Assembly (NCBI GenBank): GCA_945877425.1
Contig: CAMCRZ010000001.1
Location: 186,001 to 250,000, forward strand
Length of the DNA stretch: 64,000 nucleotides
Source: an uncultured Treponema sp.
GTDB taxonomy: Bacteria; Spirochaetota; Spirochaetia; Treponematales; Treponemataceae
Reading direction: 5' to 3'
The notes beneath the pieces were generated by a model that saw nothing but the letters and a program-made list of their open reading frames with translations, had not been told where the DNA came from and made no database searches. Numbering within the stretch: the stretch's first letter is position 1; every line of letters starts with the position of its first letter. Positions 35,410 through 44,225 of the stretch are shown here, one piece after another. The translations under genes were made by a program, and so were the position numbers.

Positions 35410-36315
35410 CTAAAGTTCGCAAGACTTAATTGCATCTTCAATAATTTTCTTTGCACTGTCAGTTGGTTCTGAAAGTGGAAGCCGTACACTACCTGCAGGA
35501 ATTCCCTTTACGTTCATAGCGTACTTGATGCAGGTTGGGTTTCCGTCAACAAATGCAGCACGGAAGAAAGGCTGAAGCCTGTAGTGGATTTTTCTTGCTC
35601 CGGCAAAATCACCTTTTTCGCATAAATGTGCAAGTTCGCTCATAAGGCCTGGAATCATATTTGTGACTACTGAAATTATTCCGTCTCCGCCTGCTGCCAT
35701 TAAAGGAAGTGTAAGTCCGTCGTCACCGCTCATTACAGAAAAGTCAGGATTTTCCAGCTTGATTTTTTCTATTACTTCCATCATCTGATTTATGTTTCCG
35801 CTTGCTTCTTTTACGCCTGCGATATTTGGAAGTTTTGCAATGCGCTGTAAAAGTGAAGTTGAAATGTTTTTTCCTGTGCGACCCTGAATGTTATACACAA
35901 CGATTGGCACTCCGACTTTTGAAACTGCTTCGAAATGACGGTAAAGACCTTCATCAGACGGCTTATTATAGTAAGGAGTTACAACAAGAGCAAAATCTGC
36001 GCCGAATTCTTTTGCACGCTGACAGTAACGGACTGCATCACGAGTATTGTTGCTTCCTGCTCCAACCATGATTTTTACGTCTCTGCCGTTTTTTGCATTG
36101 AATTCCTTTACGAGAGGGAAAATTATTTCCAGAAGTTTCTGTTCTTCGTCTTCGTCAAGAGTCGGGGTTTCTCCGCTTGTTCCCAGTGGAAGAAGTCCGT
36201 CTATTCCCTGTTCCAGCTGAAAAAGAACATTTTTCCTAAATCCTTCATAATCAATGTCTCCGTTTGAAAACATTGGCGTAATCATGGCAGTATAAGCACC
36301 GTGTAACTTTGTCAT
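35410..36315 (-). CDS. dapA: 4-hydroxy-tetrahydrodipicolinate synthase
   Basis: DapA motifs: TAMITPMFSNGDID, GTSGETPTL, the Tyr in VVYNIQGRTG and the Schiff-base lysine in IAGVKEASGN (about residue 168). The YNIPGRTG consensus reads YNIQGRTG. The enzyme condenses pyruvate with aspartate semialdehyde, the first step specific to lysine/DAP. 301 residues is normal. AAGGAG before the ATG supports the start. It is the first gene of dapA-asd, preceded by a long intergenic region in which I find no lysine riboswitch. Confidence 0.95.
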   Translation of the reverse strand: MTKLHGAYTAMITPMFSNGDIDYEGFRKNVLFQLEQGIDGLLPLGTSGETPTLDEDEEQKLLEIIFPLVKEFNAKNGRDVKIMVGAGSNNTRDAVRYCQRAKEFGADFALVVTPYYNKPSDEGLYRHFEAVSKVGVPIVVYNIQGRTGKNISTSLLQRIAKLPNIAGVKEASGNINQMMEVIEKIKLENPDFSVMSGDDGLTLPLMAAGGDGIISVVTNMIPGLMSELAHLCEKGDFAGARKIHYRLQPFFRAAFVDGNPTCIKYAMNVKGIPAGSVRLPLSEPTDSAKKIIEDAIKSCEL

Positions 36316-36474
36316 AAAAAGCTCCTTGTGTAAGCAATTTGAATAATCAATCCATGTAGATAGGTTATAATTACATATTTATGCAAAAAAATCAATGATT
36401 TTGGAAAAAACTTGCATTACAGGTAAGCATTACAACCGCTGCATCTGCCCGTAAACTTCTTCTTTAAAAAACAA

Positions 36475-36547
36475 AAAGTGCTGCCTGAAAAAAAGTATTC
36501 CAAATTACTTTAGAAAACACTTTAACATAACCGTAAGGCAGCACTTT
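36475..36547. repeat. Inverted repeat AAAGTGCTGCCT / AGGCAGCACTTT
   Basis: Perfect 12-bp arms at 36475-36486 and 36536-36547. On the minus strand the second arm is followed by TTTTTGTTTTTT, as in a terminator, although it lies upstream of dapA with no minus-strand gene before it. A related pair of arms is at 52038-52098. Confidence 0.6.
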
Positions 36548-36687
36548 CTGGTGTCGTTGTTTTTAACTGATAACTTTTTAAATATCTATATCTGCACTCT
36601 TTCCTTTTAAAACCTAAAGCCTTGTGAACTTTAAGTTTTATGAAATGGATTTTATAATCAGAAAAACAGTATAACAACTATCATTTT

Positions 36688-36705
36688 ATACCATATTTAT
36701 GGTAT
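36688..36705. promoter_or_regulatory. Palindrome, possible operator
   Basis: ATACCAT-ATTT-ATGGTAT, 7-bp arms, 30 nt before the -35 of the 36771 gene. It could be the binding site of that gene's own LuxR-type HTH or another dimeric regulator; this is inference. Confidence 0.4.
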
Positions 36706-36734
36706 TTTATTGCAGAAAAACATAGATTTTACCC

Positions 36735-36763
36735 TTTAAATTCACCATAACTTAAGTTATATT
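36735..36763 (+). promoter_or_regulatory. Probable near-leaderless promoter of the 36771 gene
   Basis: TTTAAA - 17 nt - TATATT, ending 7 nt before the ATG at 36771; no Shine-Dalgarno. The -35 is a 4 of 6 match. Confidence 0.5.
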
Positions 36764-36770
36764 TAAAATC

Positions 36771-39494
36771 ATGTTAAAAAAAGTCAATGTTTTTAAAGTT
36801 TTGTTTTTAACCTTAATTCAATTTTCCTGGATTTTGCTGCCGGCTTTTTCCAGGGAAAATGTATCTACAAAAGACGATTTTTTATTATCAACACCTTCTT
36901 TTAATTATTTTTTAACAGAAAAATCAACTATTCCTGAAAGAAACAGAAGGGAAATTCCTATAAGCGTAAAGTATTTTATTGACGAAAGCGAAACTTTTAC
37001 AGAAAACACCATTCCGGAAGAAAATTTTAAAAGATGCACTGCAAGCTTTAATCCGGGCTTTTATTCAGGAGCATTGTGGCTGGAAATAGTTTTTCCCTGC
37101 TCCGAAACTGAAAATCATGAATGCCAGCTTCTTCTTGGAGACGAACACTTAGACTATGCCGAACTTTACGTAAAAAAAGGAAGGCTTTTTACTTTTCAGG
37201 GAAGGACAGGACGGTGCATTCCACTTTCCAAAATTACAAATCCGCACTTTATAACTTCTCTTCAAATAAATCAGAAAGTTTTCAACAAAGAAGATTTTCA
37301 CACTATAAGAGTAAAAACTGCATCTTACACAGGAAATCAAATTTCGCTTAAACTTCTTCCGGGAAGAAATTTCGACGTATACCTTACCCAGCAGTCAATG
37401 TTGAATTTTATTTTTCTGGGATTATTTTTTACGGTAACGCTTATACTTTTTGCAATCGGAATATCAACTAAAGATTCCATTATATTCATGCTGGCAAGCG
37501 CATCTTTTTTCCACATCTTAATTCAGCTTCACTTAAAAGGCATAGGTCAACTTTATATATGGAACTTTCTTGCTTCAAAAACACACAGTCCCCGCCTGCT
37601 TTATATTTTCACTACGATTTTTCTGCTGATACTTACGCTGTGCCTTACCTTGATTATCAGAAAAAACAATCACAATGAAAAAGGTGAATTCTGGGTTCCC
37701 GTAAATTTTATCTTTGCATTTACAGTTTTAATTTTCTGTGTTCTGGACGAAAACAAGACACGCACATACATTGTGTTTACGCTGTCGGCAATAGCAATGC
37801 GTTTCGTTTTAATGTTTGAAATATTTTTAAATCTAAAAAAGAAAAACTGCCCTGATTACTACGCCACACTTTTCTGGCTGCCGGGACTTTTCGTTCATGA
37901 AGTGCTTAATCTTTTTTCAATACTGCGGACACAAAATGCAAATCCTGCATTTAATTTTTTAATACCATACACTTCCTTTATTTTAAATATTGATTTTCTT
38001 TTAATTACAATACCGCCTCTCTGCATTTTCCTTAAACACATTTACGACAAATTTAAAATGTTAAGGGAAAAGAATTTCTTTACGGAAAATACAAATGAAC
38101 TTCTTTTAGAAAATCAGAAATTTAAAGACGACATTTTAAACAAGATTTATCTTGCAGGAAATACAATAAGAAGTTCCGCTGACATTTTAAAATCAAATTT
38201 AAACTATGCAAGCAAGGAAAAATTTCTTGACGTCATAAACGAAAATTCATTGAGAATAGTTGAATATATTTCAGCAATAAAATTTGTTGAAAACTCACAG
38301 GAATTAAAAAAATCACCTGTAGACTTAAACTTATTTTTTGAAAGCTGCGTAAAAGTTTTTTTACAAGAATTCAAGCGGAAGGAATTAAGGGTAAACATTA
38401 CTTCAACTGTTCCTTACAAAACGATTGTAGAAGTAAACAAAAATGCACTGCAGATTATGTTTTTAAATTTCATAAAATACAGTTCACTTATTCCAGGCAG
38501 TTCTTCTGAAATAAATTTTGTTCTTTTGAAAGTTGAAAAAAAATTTTCTCTTACTGCAAAAATAAAAATGAAAACCCAGGACTTTAAAAGATACAGCAAA
38601 AACAAAGAGCTGTATGTTTTCCATCAGGAGTTTCTTGAAAAAATAGCAGGCTGCTTTCACGGAAATTTTTCCTTTACAAAAAATTCTTCAAACTGCATTT
38701 TAAGTTTAAACATCAGTCTGAAAGAAATAAAAAAACTTTCCACTGTTGCAGATGAACTTTGCGACACTTCCTTTAAGCCGGCACAGAATTTTTCTTCTGA
38801 CTCAAACAGTAAAAATTCAATTCTCATTATTGAAGACAATTTCAGCAGCCAGAAATTTTATGCAGAACTTTTTGCTTCAAGATTTAACGTAACGGTTGTC
38901 TGTTCGTTCAGTGATGCACTTGTTTTTTTAGAAAAGCAGAATGAAAATTTAACGCTCATACTTTCTACAGGCAATTTTTCAACCGAAGAAATTTCTGACT
39001 TTACAAAAACAATTTCCAGAAAAAACATTCTTGATCACATTCCTTTTTTTGCAACAATAAGCGAAGAAGAAATAAATTTCACTTTGTATCTTCTTGAAAA
39101 AGGAGTTGACTTTTGCTTTGTAAGGCCGGTTGAAATTACAAATCTTTTTTCCGTAATAGAAGCTGTGTCTATTGCTAAAGGAAAAAAATATTTCCGTAAA
39201 GCTGATGAAGAAAATTTAAATACGGAAGATAAAACTTATGCTGCATTAGAAAATTTTTCGCTCACAGAAAACGTTACCCACGGCAATGCAGAAAAACCTT
39301 CCGTTGACTTAGACAGATTTGATTTAACCCGCAGAGAAAAAGAAATTGTGCTTCTTATTATGGACAACAAAAGCGACAAGGAAATTGCAGCCATACTTTC
39401 CATTTCAAACGGAACAGTTGCAAGCCACAACAAAAAAATTTTCAGGAAACTTCAGGTTCACAGCCGTGTTGAGTTAATAAATAAAGTTCGTTAA
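36771..39494 (+). CDS. 7TM sensor with pseudo-histidine kinase, pseudo-receiver and LuxR-type HTH
   Basis: The 907-residue product has a signal peptide, an extracytoplasmic beta-rich domain like 7TMR-DISM extracellular domain 2 (to about residue 205), seven hydrophobic segments (about 210-430), then a kinase-like region from 440. The H-box region reads ILNKIYLAGNTIRSSADIL with no phosphorylatable His, and glycine-rich ATP motifs are absent. Residues about 680-800 look like a receiver (SILIIEDNF), but the phospho-Asp site reads LILSTGNFS. The C-terminus is a good LuxR/NarL HTH (LTRREKEIVLLIMDNKSDKEIA). A membrane-bound transcription regulator working without phosphotransfer is the simplest reading. 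It is followed 28 nt later by aroC. Confidence 0.82.
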   Translation: MLKKVNVFKVLFLTLIQFSWILLPAFSRENVSTKDDFLLSTPSFNYFLTEKSTIPERNRREIPISVKYFIDESETFTENTIPEENFKRCTASFNPGFYSGALWLEIVFPCSETENHECQLLLGDEHLDYAELYVKKGRLFTFQGRTGRCIPLSKITNPHFITSLQINQKVFNKEDFHTIRVKTASYTGNQISLKLLPGRNFDVYLTQQSMLNFIFLGLFFTVTLILFAIGISTKDSIIFMLASASFFHILIQLHLKGIGQLYIWNFLASKTHSPRLLYIFTTIFLLILTLCLTLIIRKNNHNEKGEFWVPVNFIFAFTVLIFCVLDENKTRTYIVFTLSAIAMRFVLMFEIFLNLKKKNCPDYYATLFWLPGLFVHEVLNLFSILRTQNANPAFNFLIPYTSFILNIDFLLITIPPLCIFLKHIYDKFKMLREKNFFTENTNELLLENQKFKDDILNKIYLAGNTIRSSADILKSNLNYASKEKFLDVINENSLRIVEYISAIKFVENSQELKKSPVDLNLFFESCVKVFLQEFKRKELRVNITSTVPYKTIVEVNKNALQIMFLNFIKYSSLIPGSSSEINFVLLKVEKKFSLTAKIKMKTQDFKRYSKNKELYVFHQEFLEKIAGCFHGNFSFTKNSSNCILSLNISLKEIKKLSTVADELCDTSFKPAQNFSSDSNSKNSILIIEDNFSSQKFYAELFASRFNVTVVCSFSDALVFLEKQNENLTLILSTGNFSTEEISDFTKTISRKNILDHIPFFATISEEEINFTLYLLEKGVDFCFVRPVEITNLFSVIEAVSIAKGKKYFRKADEENLNTEDKTYAALENFSLTENVTHGNAEKPSVDLDRFDLTRREKEIVLLIMDNKSDKEIAAILSISNGTVASHNKKIFRKLQVHSRVELINKVR

Positions 39495-39522
39495 AATAGG
39501 GAAAAAATATCAGGAAAAAAAT

Positions 39523-40584
39523 ATGGCTGGAAATAGTTTTGGTGAAGTTTTTAAAGTTACAACTTTTGGAGAAAGTCACGGCGAAGGATTAGGCTGCATT
39601 ATTGACGGTTGTCCTGCAGGAATTGATTTTGATTTTAACCTGCTTCAGAATGAAATGGACAGAAGAAAACCGGGCGTAAAAGGTGCAAGTGTTACAGCCA
39701 GAAAAGAAGACGACAAGGCAGAAGTTTTAAGCGGCATTTTTGAAGGAAAAACTACAGGCACTCCTATTGCAATTTTGATCCGCAATACAAACCAACATTC
39801 AAAAGATTATTCAAACATTATGAATAAATTCCGTCCTGGTCACGGTGATTTTACTTACTGGGAAAAATACGGAATAAGAGATTACAGAGGCGGCGGAAGA
39901 AGCAGCGGAAGGGAAACTTGTGCAAGAACGGCAGCAGGTGCAGTTGCAAAAATGATTCTTAATCATTACGGAATTTCAGTTACGGCTTACACAAAAAAAG
40001 CAGCAGGAATAAGTGCAGAAAAAATCGATTTCAGTGAAATTGAAAAAAATACAATGCGGTGTCCTGATTCAAATGCGGCAAAACTTATGGAAGAAAAAGT
40101 TGATGAATTCAGGCGGAACAAAAATTCCTGCGGAGGAATAATTGAATGTGTCGTAAAAGGCGTTCCAGCAGGATTAGGGGAACCTGTATTTGACAAACTA
40201 GATGCATCTATTGCTCATGGAATTATTTCCATTGGTGCAGTTAAGGGAATTGAATTTGGAAGCGGATTTGCAGCAGCTGATTCCAACGGCAAGGACAACA
40301 ACGACGAAATGAAAGAAGGTCCTGAATTTCTTACAAACAATGCAGGTGGAATTCTTGCAGGCATTTCAAATTCAGCAGACATTGTATTCCGTGCAGCAGT
40401 TAAGCCTGTTCCAAGCATTTACCTTTCCCAGCAGACTGTTGATGTTCAGGGAAACCAGTGCAGCATTTTAATTGAAGGCCGCCACGACATTTGCCTGTGT
40501 CCTAGAGTTGTTCCTGTTGTAGAAGCTATGACAGCCATTTCCATTGCCGATATGATTTTAAGAAACAGAAATTCAAGAATATGA
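39523..40584 (+). CDS. aroC: Chorismate synthase
   Basis: AroC signatures: FGESHGEGLGCIIDGCPAG near the start, FRPGHGDFTYWEKYG, RDYRGGGRSSGRET, and near the C-terminus EGRHDICLCPRVVPVVEAM. It needs reduced FMN to make chorismate, the branch point to aromatic amino acids and folate. 353 residues is the normal length. AGGA is present 9 nt before the ATG. Its stop overlaps the dacA start in ATGA, so the two are translationally coupled; the functional link is not evident. Confidence 0.96.
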   Translation: MAGNSFGEVFKVTTFGESHGEGLGCIIDGCPAGIDFDFNLLQNEMDRRKPGVKGASVTARKEDDKAEVLSGIFEGKTTGTPIAILIRNTNQHSKDYSNIMNKFRPGHGDFTYWEKYGIRDYRGGGRSSGRETCARTAAGAVAKMILNHYGISVTAYTKKAAGISAEKIDFSEIEKNTMRCPDSNAAKLMEEKVDEFRRNKNSCGGIIECVVKGVPAGLGEPVFDKLDASIAHGIISIGAVKGIEFGSGFAAADSNGKDNNDEMKEGPEFLTNNAGGILAGISNSADIVFRAAVKPVPSIYLSQQTVDVQGNQCSILIEGRHDICLCPRVVPVVEAMTAISIADMILRNRNSRI

Positions 40585-41969
40585 AAAGTTTAAAACATAA
40601 AATTACCGCCTCTCTTTTAACTGTATTGTTTACGCTGATTGTTTTTACCGCAGCATTTTTTGCAGGAGTTGTCATTGAAAAAAAATCAGCACTTAATCCG
40701 AAAATTCCCGAAGTCCTTGATGCAGCAGAAAATGATGCTTTGCAGGAAAAGCTTGATTTACTTTTTCCACAGAGAACTGAACTTCTTCACAACTTAAGTT
40801 TTGAGTATGATTTTCCTGAATTAAACATAAATGCAAAAAGTGCAGTTTTAATTGACGCCAGAAGCGGAAACATTCTTTATGAAAAAAATCCTGAACTTAA
40901 AATTCCACCGGCTTCCATGACAAAGCTTGTAGAAATGTACGTTGTTTTAGATGAAGTTTCAAAAGGCAATTTTTCACTAGACGATGAAGTTCCTCTTCCT
41001 AAAGAATGCTGGTGGCAGAACATGCCTTCTGATGCATCTTTAATGTACCTTACTCAGGGGCAGCACGTAACTTTAAAGGAACTTCTCCTTGGACTTTCCA
41101 TTGCTTCAGGAAACGATGCCTCTGTTGCTGTAGCACATTACATTTGCACTGACATGGATTCATTCGTAAACAAAATGAATTCTCTTGTAGAAAACATGGG
41201 TCTTGCAGAAACGCATTTTGTAGAATCTTCAGGCTACGACAGCAGAAACATTACTACAGCAAGAGATTTTGCAGCATTTTCCAAAAATTACATTCAGCGC
41301 TTTCCTTTTGTAATAGAAGATTTTCATTCGCAGAAAATTCTGGAATATCCTAAAGAACACAACCTTCCTTCATGGGCAAATCCTGAAAGCCCCGTAAACA
41401 AACCTATAATTCAATACAACACAAATAAAATGCTCGGCAAGTCAGGCGTTGACGGATTAAAGACAGGATTTATTTACGAAAGCGGCTACAACATTGCATT
41501 AACGGCACATAAAAACGGCGAACGTTACATTTCAGTTACAATGGGCGGACCAGGCTCAAACTCTAAAGAAGGAAATTTTTACCGTAACCAGGACGGCACA
41601 TCACTTATGGAATATGCATTCGGAAACTTCAGCACATACGTTCCGGAAGAATGTCACAGCGTTACAGTAGGACTTTTAGGTTCAGAAAAAAAATCAATTT
41701 ACCTTATTCCTGCAGAAGACGAAAAATTTTCAGTACCGTTTACAGCAGGCACTTCTCCACAGGAAGCAGCTTCACTTGTAGAAGTTCAGATGGAATTTCC
41801 TCCTGTGATTTTCGGGAAAGTAGAAAAAGGTACATCGTATGGAAAAATAAATTACATCTTGGGCGGCAAAGTTTTACGGACAATTTCTCTTGTTGCAGAC
41901 CGTGACAGTGAAGAAAGCAATTTTATTTCCAGAGCAATAGGCAAAGCAGCACTTTTACTTATTAAGTAA
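40581..41969 (+). CDS. dacA: D-alanyl-D-alanine carboxypeptidase (PBP5/6 family, DacA-like)
   Basis: The three penicillin-binding motifs are present: SMTK near residue 112 (PPASMTKLVEMY), SGN (SIASGNDASVA, near residue 175), and KTG (VDGLKTGFI, near residue 295). An N-terminal hydrophobic segment (residues 10-30) exports or anchors it. The C-terminal beta-rich domain (about 350-445) and the final hydrophobic/amphipathic helix fit PBP5-type proteins. It trims the terminal D-Ala of peptidoglycan stem peptides. Start overlaps the aroC stop by 4 nt. The 3' end overlaps the convergent propeller gene by 15 nt. Confidence 0.93.
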   Translation: MKSLKHKITASLLTVLFTLIVFTAAFFAGVVIEKKSALNPKIPEVLDAAENDALQEKLDLLFPQRTELLHNLSFEYDFPELNINAKSAVLIDARSGNILYEKNPELKIPPASMTKLVEMYVVLDEVSKGNFSLDDEVPLPKECWWQNMPSDASLMYLTQGQHVTLKELLLGLSIASGNDASVAVAHYICTDMDSFVNKMNSLVENMGLAETHFVESSGYDSRNITTARDFAAFSKNYIQRFPFVIEDFHSQKILEYPKEHNLPSWANPESPVNKPIIQYNTNKMLGKSGVDGLKTGFIYESGYNIALTAHKNGERYISVTMGGPGSNSKEGNFYRNQDGTSLMEYAFGNFSTYVPEECHSVTVGLLGSEKKSIYLIPAEDEKFSVPFTAGTSPQEAASLVEVQMEFPPVIFGKVEKGTSYGKINYILGGKVLRTISLVADRDSEESNFISRAIGKAALLLIK

Positions 41970-44204
41970 AACTCTTACAGGAACAATTTCATAACCGGCA
42001 TCAAGAATTGCACTAATCAAAAGATCAACTTTTTCATAAAGATAATCTTTTCTTGTTCCTGTACATTTTCCTACGCTTACAGGAATAATCATTCCGTCTT
42101 TTAAGTTTTGCACTAAAGAATCAATAAGTTCACCGCTGCTTAAATATTTTTTATTTAAAGATGCACACTCTTCAAAAGTAAGCCTGTCGTTTACTTCCAC
42201 AAATGCATCGGCGTAACGGTAACCTGCATCATCTCCTGCTTTGCGCATAAGTTCATTTGAATGATAATAAGGTGCGTGCCACAAAAGCCCCAGCTCTTTT
42301 CCCGTTGCAGCAAAAAATTCATCTTCGTTACGGGCAAGACCGCGCTTTATGAAATCTGAATCAATTACGAAATTTTTAGCCGTTAAATCTGCAGTACTGT
42401 AAAAACCGGAAGCACATTCATTTTCCGTAGAGGCAATCTGTTTTGTTTCCAGAGGATAACGCCTTATAAATTCACCGTTTATAAAAAAAGTTCCCTTAAT
42501 GTTAAAATCACTCAGCACAGAAAGAATTTCAGGCAGACCTTCAGCGCTGTCCATTGCATCAAAAATAAGTGCGACTTTTTTATTATCCCCTACAACCTGT
42601 TCTGTTTCCTTAAACACTGAATACGTAAGTACATTTCCTGAAAGAGACCGGACTAAAATTGAATTGAGGAAATTCTTATTTTCAGAAATTCCAAGGAACA
42701 CCCTGAAGCTTCCGTTTTTTTCAGAGCGGTTTACAATAAAGGCAGACTCTTTTTTAGTTTCGTTCCAGCTGTTTTTTCCAGTATCATAAACGTAGGCAGC
42801 AGTCCCAGAAGAAAGCTTTACTGTAATTTTTCCGCCGTCCCAGAAAGCTTCTCCTGCCGAAGAAAGAAATTCCACTGTGCTTTGGGAAGTACCGTTTTTA
42901 TAATCGATTTTCAGCTGCCTGCAGGTAGACTGTCCTCCTGCAAAAATTGTCGAGTTATCTTTCCAGACGTAAGAATAAATTTTTTCTCCTGAAAGTACAG
43001 CCTTTTGTTTCCATTCATTTAAATCGTAAATGTAAAGTGAATTTCCGCTTGTAAATGCAATGTTTTTTCCGTTTGGTGATGCAAGTGGTTTTTGAGAATT
43101 ATTGACGCTTAAAATCTGTTCCATTTTTCCGTAAAGGGAATAAACAAAACTTGACTTTCTGCCGTTTTCGAATTTCAGAATATCAATCCACAAAAAAGGA
43201 AGTCCCTTGTCGTTCCAGAAAACATCACAGCCTAAAACAGAACCTTCAATTCCCGTAAGCGGATAAACTGCCTTTATATTTACGTACTCGTAGCCTTTAG
43301 TTCCAGTTGAACAGTAATTGAGCATATTGTCGGAAGTAATGATTACAAGCTGCTTTCCGCTATCATCACAGAAAAAATCATCATAAACACTGTCAAAAGA
43401 AAATGGAAGCCTTCCTATAATGTTTCCGTTACCGACTAATGCCGAATAAAGTCCTCTTGTGTAAAGTTCATTTTCCTGAATGCTGTAAATAATGTCGCCG
43501 TTTATGTAAATAAGGCTGCGGTGCTTCGTCCACTGAACGCTGTTAATGTAACCTTCACCAATTTTTCTGTATTCTTCCGGCAGCTGAACGTTTTTAAAGG
43601 CAGCACCTGGAGTAATAAAATAAATGCTTCCGTTTTTTTCATACAAAAGAGCATTGCTGTCCGGCGCCCACTTAACGTTTACTTCTTCATAGCTGAAAGG
43701 ATTGTTTTCTACAAGAAGCTGTTCTTCTTTAGTTACAGTGTTTACGAGAATAAGCTGACCTGCTGCATTTTTAGTTTTACGGTTACAGCAAAGCCATTTT
43801 CCGTCAGGGCTTACGCTTACTGCTCCTATGTGAGTGTATTCAACAGGAATGCTGTTTGTTTCAGATTCCCACTTTAAGCTTTTGTTTCCAATGTTGTATT
43901 CAGCTGTTCCGTAACGGTTTCTCACCTGAAGGATTTTGCCTTCTTGCAGCAGTTCCATTTTTTCAGGAAAACAAGTTAAAATTTCAGGCTCATAAGCTAT
44001 GCCTGTTTTTGAAAGCTTAGTTACAAAAAGCGACTTGTATTCAGGAGTTCCAGGCAGCACTTGATTTACCGTAAACAAAAGACTGTTATCAGAATTTAAG
44101 GCAAGATTGTCAAAATCAATTTCTGCAGAAACAGGAATACAGGCTGCACAAAAAACAGCTGCAAGTAATGACCGTATTTTTTTTACTTTAGTTTTTTTCA
44201 TCAT
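41955..44204 (-). CDS. Secreted TolB-like propeller fused to a degenerate polysaccharide deacetylase domain
   Basis: A signal peptide (to about residue 27, PVSAE) is followed by some 500 residues of WD40/TolB-like strands, for example VSVSPDGKWLCCNR, VKWAPDSNALLYEK and LASPNGKNIAFTSG. Residues about 540-745 match a NodB deacetylase fold: VALIFDAMDSAEGLPEILSVLSDFNIKGTFFINGEFI. The family's TFDDGP motif reads IFDAMD, losing the metal-binding second Asp, and the HxxxH zinc motif is missing (ECASGFYS). It is therefore likely a sugar-binding or scaffold protein. No ribosome site is strong (TTTTGTC ends before MM). The second ATG is an alternative start. Confidence 0.75.
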   Translation of the reverse strand: MMKKTKVKKIRSLLAAVFCAACIPVSAEIDFDNLALNSDNSLLFTVNQVLPGTPEYKSLFVTKLSKTGIAYEPEILTCFPEKMELLQEGKILQVRNRYGTAEYNIGNKSLKWESETNSIPVEYTHIGAVSVSPDGKWLCCNRKTKNAAGQLILVNTVTKEEQLLVENNPFSYEEVNVKWAPDSNALLYEKNGSIYFITPGAAFKNVQLPEEYRKIGEGYINSVQWTKHRSLIYINGDIIYSIQENELYTRGLYSALVGNGNIIGRLPFSFDSVYDDFFCDDSGKQLVIITSDNMLNYCSTGTKGYEYVNIKAVYPLTGIEGSVLGCDVFWNDKGLPFLWIDILKFENGRKSSFVYSLYGKMEQILSVNNSQKPLASPNGKNIAFTSGNSLYIYDLNEWKQKAVLSGEKIYSYVWKDNSTIFAGGQSTCRQLKIDYKNGTSQSTVEFLSSAGEAFWDGGKITVKLSSGTAAYVYDTGKNSWNETKKESAFIVNRSEKNGSFRVFLGISENKNFLNSILVRSLSGNVLTYSVFKETEQVVGDNKKVALIFDAMDSAEGLPEILSVLSDFNIKGTFFINGEFIRRYPLETKQIASTENECASGFYSTADLTAKNFVIDSDFIKRGLARNEDEFFAATGKELGLLWHAPYYHSNELMRKAGDDAGYRYADAFVEVNDRLTFEECASLNKKYLSSGELIDSLVQNLKDGMIIPVSVGKCTGTRKDYLYEKVDLLISAILDAGYEIVPVRVLLNK

Positions 44205-44225
44205 ATTTTGTCCTGTAAAATCAGC

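Larger units (their letters stand above)
36316..36770. other. 455-nt divergent intergenic region with inverted repeat and palindrome
   Basis: Divergent space between dapA and the 36771 gene. It holds a 12-bp perfect inverted repeat with a 49-nt loop (36475-36547), two GCATTACA direct repeats (near 36414 and 36427), and an AT-rich palindrome (36688-36705). The dapA promoter is not clear. No tRNA, riboswitch or reading frame is supported. Confidence 0.5.

Noticed and set aside
36316..36474. Lysine riboswitch before dapA
   Set aside because: No L-box conserved core is readable, and the region is AT-rich without the multi-helix junction; a covariance search would be decisive.
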